From SZUA-430 sp964647355 (GTDB lineage Bacteria > Pseudomonadota > Alphaproteobacteria > Micropepsales > Micropepsaceae), in assembly GCA_964647355.1 (NCBI GenBank), contig CAZYGK010000003.1, positions 1-64,000 of the forward strand: 64,000 nt of DNA. The letters run 5' to 3'. Positions 60,396 to 64,000 of this stretch are shown here, piece by piece. Position 1 is the stretch's first letter; each line of letters begins with the position of its first letter. The notes under the pieces were generated by a model that did no database searches, was not told the origin of the DNA, and was given only the letters and a program-made list of their open reading frames with translations. The translations under genes and the position numbers were made by a program.

Positions 60396-61856
60396 GTGAA
60401 TTTGCGGCACAGGCGTCAGGTGGACTCGATCGCCCCAAACGAACCGAAGCGGACAGTGCAGAACAACTATGCCTTGAACCGCTTCTTGATGGTTTTTCGC
60501 GATCCGCAGGTCGAGGCGGACTTCGCGATGCACTCGCTTGGCCAATCGGCCCCCTATGTCCGCGCTTATCTGCTCGCCGCGATCGCCCTCTACGTCGCGT
60601 TCGGGTACCTCGATGCGATCGTGGGCGGTGACGCCGTCGCCACAATGTGGTTCGTCCGCTACGGCCTCGTCGTTCCCGTGATGCTCGCGGTGTTCGGCAT
60701 GACGTTCCGGCCGGCCTTCGCCGCCTACATGCAGCCCGCACTCGCCTTAGCGATGGCTGCTTGCGGCCTCGGCATCGCAGCGATGTGCGCGATCATGCCG
60801 CCGCCCTACCACAGCGCCTACTACGCAGGCCTGATCATGGTGACCGTCTACAGCGGCACGCTCCTGGGGATGCGCTTCGCCTACTCCGCGGCCGTCACGC
60901 TCGGCCTACTGCTCGTCTACCAGATCGTCAGCCTGTGGGTGAACCCTGTCAGCCTCACCGACTACATTTCGAACAACTACTTCCTCACTATGGCGACCGG
61001 CGTGGGCGTGTTCTCGAGCTACGTGCTCGAGACCCACATCCGCAACAACTACGTCGCTCAGAAAGTGATCGAGCAGAAAAACCACGTCATGAAGGCCCTG
61101 CTCGACGAAGCAGAAGCAGCCAACCGGGCAAAGAGCGAATTCCTCGCCGTCATGAGCCACGAACTCCGCACGCCGTTGAACGCAATTCTGGGCTTCTCGG
61201 AATTGTTCAAACAGCAACTGATGGGCCCCTTAGGTTCCGCGAAGTACGTGGAATATGCGGGCGACATTCACGCCAGCGGTGAGCACCTGCTCGCCATCAT
61301 CAACGACATTCTCGATCTGGCGAAAGCCGAGTCCGGCAAGCTCGACCTCGCCGAAACCGCCTTCGACGCCAACACGGTCGTCGAGAAGACGCTCCGCATG
61401 TGCGCGCAGAAGGCAACCGAGGGCCAAGTCGAACTGAACTTCTCGCCTGCGAGCACTGACTACCTGCTCATCGCCGACGAGCGGCTGATCCGCCAAGTCA
61501 CAGTCAACTTGATCACGAATGCAATCAAGTTCACGCCTGCGGGCGGCCGCGTCGACGTGTCGGCGCATGCCTCGCGCACCGGCTTCGTCCTGCATGTGAA
61601 GGACAGCGGCATCGGCATCCCCGCAAGCGACCTCGAGCGCGTCCTGCGTCCGTTCGAGCAAGTCGAAAGCGCGACCGCGCGCCGCCACGGCGGCACCGGC
61701 CTCGGCCTCCCCTACTCCAAGAAGATCGTCGAAATCCACGGCGGCTCGCTGAAACTTTCAAGCCGCGAAAACGTCGGCACGACGGTCAGCATCGACCTCC
61801 CCGCCACGCGCGTCCGCGCGATCGCACCGTCGATGCACCTCAAACAAGCCGTCTAG
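60396..61856 (+). CDS. Six-TM orphan histidine kinase, PleC/DivJ-like
   Basis: A 486-residue protein with six hydrophobic segments (about 60-205), then HisKA with SHELRTPLNAILGFSELFKQQLMGPLG and intact HATPase_c motifs (VNLITNAIKFTPAGG, VKDSGIGIP, GTGLGLPYSKK). Without a PAS domain, but the dimerisation helix closely follows the kinase at 3406-5160 and the PleC/DivJ pattern. The N-terminus is uncertain: the GTG at 60396 or another GTG at 60420 could start it. No adjacent response regulator. Confidence 0.85.
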   Translation: MNLRHRRQVDSIAPNEPKRTVQNNYALNRFLMVFRDPQVEADFAMHSLGQSAPYVRAYLLAAIALYVAFGYLDAIVGGDAVATMWFVRYGLVVPVMLAVFGMTFRPAFAAYMQPALALAMAACGLGIAAMCAIMPPPYHSAYYAGLIMVTVYSGTLLGMRFAYSAAVTLGLLLVYQIVSLWVNPVSLTDYISNNYFLTMATGVGVFSSYVLETHIRNNYVAQKVIEQKNHVMKALLDEAEAANRAKSEFLAVMSHELRTPLNAILGFSELFKQQLMGPLGSAKYVEYAGDIHASGEHLLAIINDILDLAKAESGKLDLAETAFDANTVVEKTLRMCAQKATEGQVELNFSPASTDYLLIADERLIRQVTVNLITNAIKFTPAGGRVDVSAHASRTGFVLHVKDSGIGIPASDLERVLRPFEQVESATARRHGGTGLGLPYSKKIVEIHGGSLKLSSRENVGTTVSIDLPATRVRAIAPSMHLKQAV

Positions 61857-62452
61857 CGCAGCAACAAACGTACTTTCTCTTCGGCCACCGCTGCGTCCTC
61901 GCCGTAGGCAATCGTTCCGCGAAACTGCCCCTCGGCATCCAGCAGGAAAACGCTGGCCGTATGGTCCATCGTGTAACTCCCGCCGCCGCCATCGACCTTG
62001 GCGAAATAGACACCGAGAGGACGCCCCAGCGCCTTGATTTGCTCCCCCGCCCCGGTCAAGCCGCGAATGCGCGGATCAAAGGAAGAAAGGTAGGCTTTCA
62101 GCGCCGCAGGCGTATCGCGCTCTGGGTCGACCGTCACGAAGAACACGCTGACCCTATCGCCGTCGCTACCCAACCGCCCGAGCAGCGCCGACATCGCCGT
62201 CAGCGTAGTCGGACAGACATCCGGACAATAGGTGAAGCCAAAAAAAACGAGCGCGGGCTTTCCCAGAACCGCCTTCTCGTCGACCCCCGCACCCTCGTGA
62301 TCGGTCAACTGAAATGACCCGATGGCCGGACCGCCTGCCGCCGGCTCTTGGTCCCCCGGCTTGTACAACCCGAGCCCAACTCCGGCCCAAACGAGCGCCA
62401 GCACCGCAATCAGCGCTACCGCCACGTACCGCACGATGCGCAGCACGGCCAT
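61853..62452 (-). CDS. SCO1/SenC-like copper-binding thioredoxin-fold protein
   Basis: A 199-residue protein with an N-terminal membrane anchor (about 7-28), a thioredoxin-like fold, the Cu-binding CPDVCP motif and the distal His in MDHTA. SCO proteins deliver copper to the CuA site of cytochrome oxidase or act as redox chaperones; no oxidase genes are in this window. GAAGGG precedes ATG 62452. Confidence 0.9.
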   Translation of the reverse strand: MAVLRIVRYVAVALIAVLALVWAGVGLGLYKPGDQEPAAGGPAIGSFQLTDHEGAGVDEKAVLGKPALVFFGFTYCPDVCPTTLTAMSALLGRLGSDGDRVSVFFVTVDPERDTPAALKAYLSSFDPRIRGLTGAGEQIKALGRPLGVYFAKVDGGGGSYTMDHTASVFLLDAEGQFRGTIAYGEDAAVAEEKVRLLLR

Positions 62453-62868
62453 CGCAAATCCCTTCGTCAATACGCCGCGACCCTAACCTCGGCCGCGCGG
62501 GAACGACAAGTCGACGCAGTCGGTCACGGCGTCGCGGCACGGTCACCTGAAATGGCACAACTGGCACAGCATACGTAACAAATAACCGCCACCACGCGAC
62601 ACAAACATAAACGCTGCTCCCCATCTCATCGCTTCACGTCGCAGCCGCGCGCCATCAGCGCACGGAAACATAATTATAACAAATTACATAATAATTCAAC
62701 GGCACAGAGCGTCGCGGACCAGCCGCTCTCAACCCATTGGCAAGCCACGGCGGCCTTGGCGACCCGCCCGATACCGGCCGGCCTCCAGCCGGCACCAAGA
62801 TCAGATGATCGAGTACCACTGATACCGAATGCCGGACCCAAGACCGCGGGCTTATCGCCACCCCGCGC
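62453..62868. other. Intergenic region before the SCO-like gene
   Basis: No gene is supported in these 416 bases. An AT-rich tract around 62664-62700 (AACATAATTATAACAAATT) stands out against the GC-rich surroundings and may be an UP-element-like or promoter region for the SCO gene. A small hairpin with CCGGCCGGC..CCGG arms lies at about 62775-62800. Confidence 0.45.
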
Positions 62869-63945
62869 CTACCGCAGCCAGCCCGGCTCGCGCATGCCAA
62901 GCCTCGCTGCCGCATAGCGCACGCCCAGTGCGACCGCAGCGGCACCCGACGGTGTCATAGCTTTAGGATCGTAGATGTCCGCCCATCGGCCGTCCGCCAT
63001 CGGCAGGATCGCCGAGCCGACTGCTCCATCGAACTCCGCGTTGAACTTAAGCCGCGACAACCCTAGAACTCCGGCCGACGCCTCGTCCGACTGCGAGCCG
63101 AACCAGGCCTCGTCGTGAACCAACAGAAGCGTGCAGATCTCAGGTCGATGGTTCATCAAATTGAACGCTGCTCCCGTGACCTGCAGAAGAGCTCTGCCAT
63201 TATCCAACAGAGCCCGCAGGTAGCGAATGTTGGGGTGCTCGTAGACGGCCGCCGACGCACTCAAATGCGCCTCGGGAACGCAGAACAGCTCTTCGAGATA
63301 CTCGCGGAACACGTTGTGATCCACGCGCCGCTCGATCGCCCCCTCGTCTGAGCCCAGCGCTGCGGAGGCCGGTTGGAAGATGAACGACGGCACAACATGG
63401 TACTTGCCGGGCTGGTCGGCGACGGTGTTGCTTCGCCTAGCGCAGATCATATGCGGCTGGCCCGCACGCATGAACACGACAAGCGTCGCCCCACCGATCG
63501 CGGCATTGACACCGCCACCGTTCACAAGACAGTCCAAAGGTCCCTCGAATTGCGAGAGAATTGCGCGCCGGACGGGAAAATCCGATACGTCGGGCGAGGA
63601 TTGCTGAGCCTCCCGGTCGATGCGCATCGCCGTATCCACCATTGCGAAGTACGAACCGACATAGCCGGATACTCCTGCGACCGCACCGCGCTCGGTCAGC
63701 GTCATCCGCGAGAGAGCGAACGTCGCACCGTCCCACATGCGAGCGCGGCGTTCACGCTCCTCGACCGTCAAAACGAGCGGCGGAACCCTCACAGCCGGTG
63801 GCTGGCTCGCCGCCGCAATCGTGAAGCTATCGATCGACGTCCCAGCTGCCACCGGAAACACGACGACGGGATGACGCCCTCTCGCGCATTGAAGTACCTG
63901 AAGGCCGGGGTAGAGAGACTCTATGCTGTGAATGTCTTCCCCCAT
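62869..63945 (-). CDS. Unknown protein with Nudix-like degenerate box
   Basis: A 358-residue protein, not recognised as a whole. Its middle contains HNVFREYLEELF (residues about 219-230), which resembles a Nudix box (REUXEEXGU) with Phe in place of the Gly and one residue too many before the Arg; other blocks include GPLDCLVNGGGVNAAIGGATLVVFMRAGQPHMICARRSN and VPSFIFQPA. It could be a Nudix-related or helical regulatory protein. No hydrophobic N-terminus. The start at 63945 is the furthest ATG; an operon is not evident. Confidence 0.6.
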   Translation of the reverse strand: MGEDIHSIESLYPGLQVLQCARGRHPVVVFPVAAGTSIDSFTIAAASQPPAVRVPPLVLTVEERERRARMWDGATFALSRMTLTERGAVAGVSGYVGSYFAMVDTAMRIDREAQQSSPDVSDFPVRRAILSQFEGPLDCLVNGGGVNAAIGGATLVVFMRAGQPHMICARRSNTVADQPGKYHVVPSFIFQPASAALGSDEGAIERRVDHNVFREYLEELFCVPEAHLSASAAVYEHPNIRYLRALLDNGRALLQVTGAAFNLMNHRPEICTLLLVHDEAWFGSQSDEASAGVLGLSRLKFNAEFDGAVGSAILPMADGRWADIYDPKAMTPSGAAAVALGVRYAAARLGMREPGWLR

Positions 63946-64000
63946 CTCTACCCGAGCAGATCGGTTGCGAGCAGGACTGTGGCGACCGCGGAAGAAATCG

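Noticed and set aside
1..64000. CRISPR array or cas genes
   Set aside because: No regularly spaced direct repeats with unique spacers and no Cas motifs were seen; the repeats found are inverted, not spaced.

Overview
The window is high-GC DNA with dense genes, short intergenic gaps, many 1-8 base start/stop overlaps and GTG/TTG starts. The gene set (PleC/DivJ-like histidine kinases, an NrsF/DUF1109 anti-sigma factor, MmyB-like and DUF5330 proteins, a HfaB/CsgG-type holdfast-anchor locus) points to a chromosomal segment of an alphaproteobacterium, with features reminiscent of holdfast-forming Caulobacterales-like lineages. This placement is an inference from gene content only. No rRNA, tRNA, CRISPR array, integrase or transposase gene was found.

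1-3.4 kb: a gene-poor stretch with several long hairpin repeats, then a split primase/helicase pair (CHC2-like N-domain protein plus Toprim/RecA-like ATPase), probably the remains of a phage or plasmid replication module. A long palindromic repeat lies in frame inside the helicase gene, and a near-identical copy of its arms is intergenic at 18.5 kb. 3.4-11.8 kb: a membrane PAS histidine kinase, DUF5330, GNAT, MaoC, SufE, a secreted Cache-like protein overlapping a histidine kinase with a degenerate H-box, an MmyB-like regulator and a DUF2834-like protein. 11.8-19.8 kb: a coupled operon DUF3604 - parvulin-type PPIase - HupE/UreJ, then an M13 metallopeptidase and an LLM flavin oxidoreductase.

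19.95-22.5 kb: a visibly AT-richer three-gene island (nucleoside-phosphorylase-like protein with a putative winged-helix N-domain, an unknown helical protein, a PD-(D/E)XK-like nuclease candidate). This is the best candidate here for an undescribed conflict/defence system. 22.5-30.3 kb: two-Cys GFA protein, DUF4199 / VOC / membrane-anchored LuxR cluster, a TTC38-like TPR protein coupled to a radical SAM/SPASM enzyme, an ECF sigma factor with NrsF anti-sigma factor divergent from a secreted YHS protein whose upstream region carries an ECF-type promoter match, and a GH84 enzyme.

30.3-43.7 kb: acyl-CoA synthetase and dehydrogenase, a second GFA protein, MFS exporter, small membrane proteins, PQQ-type sugar dehydrogenase, TauD-like dioxygenase, a membrane-anchored ClpB-like double AAA+ protein with a C-terminal region resembling a release-factor PCRF domain, a convergent membrane protein of unknown function, an S24/LexA-like repressor with Arg where the catalytic Lys is expected, and a LuxR solo. 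44-52 kb: a putative outer-membrane protein, hydrolase, PaaI thioesterase, sodC-GST pair, and a large PDH-E1-like transketolase divergent from a LysR regulator. 52-58 kb: two paralogous secreted TPR proteins converge on a three-gene operon (CsgG/HfaB lipoprotein, HfaD-like repeat protein, HfaA-like secreted protein), with another secreted protein and a NarL/CsgD-type regulator beside it. 58-64 kb: alpha/beta hydrolase, FadL porin, another orphan histidine kinase, a SCO-like protein and an unrecognised 358-residue protein with a degenerate Nudix-like box.
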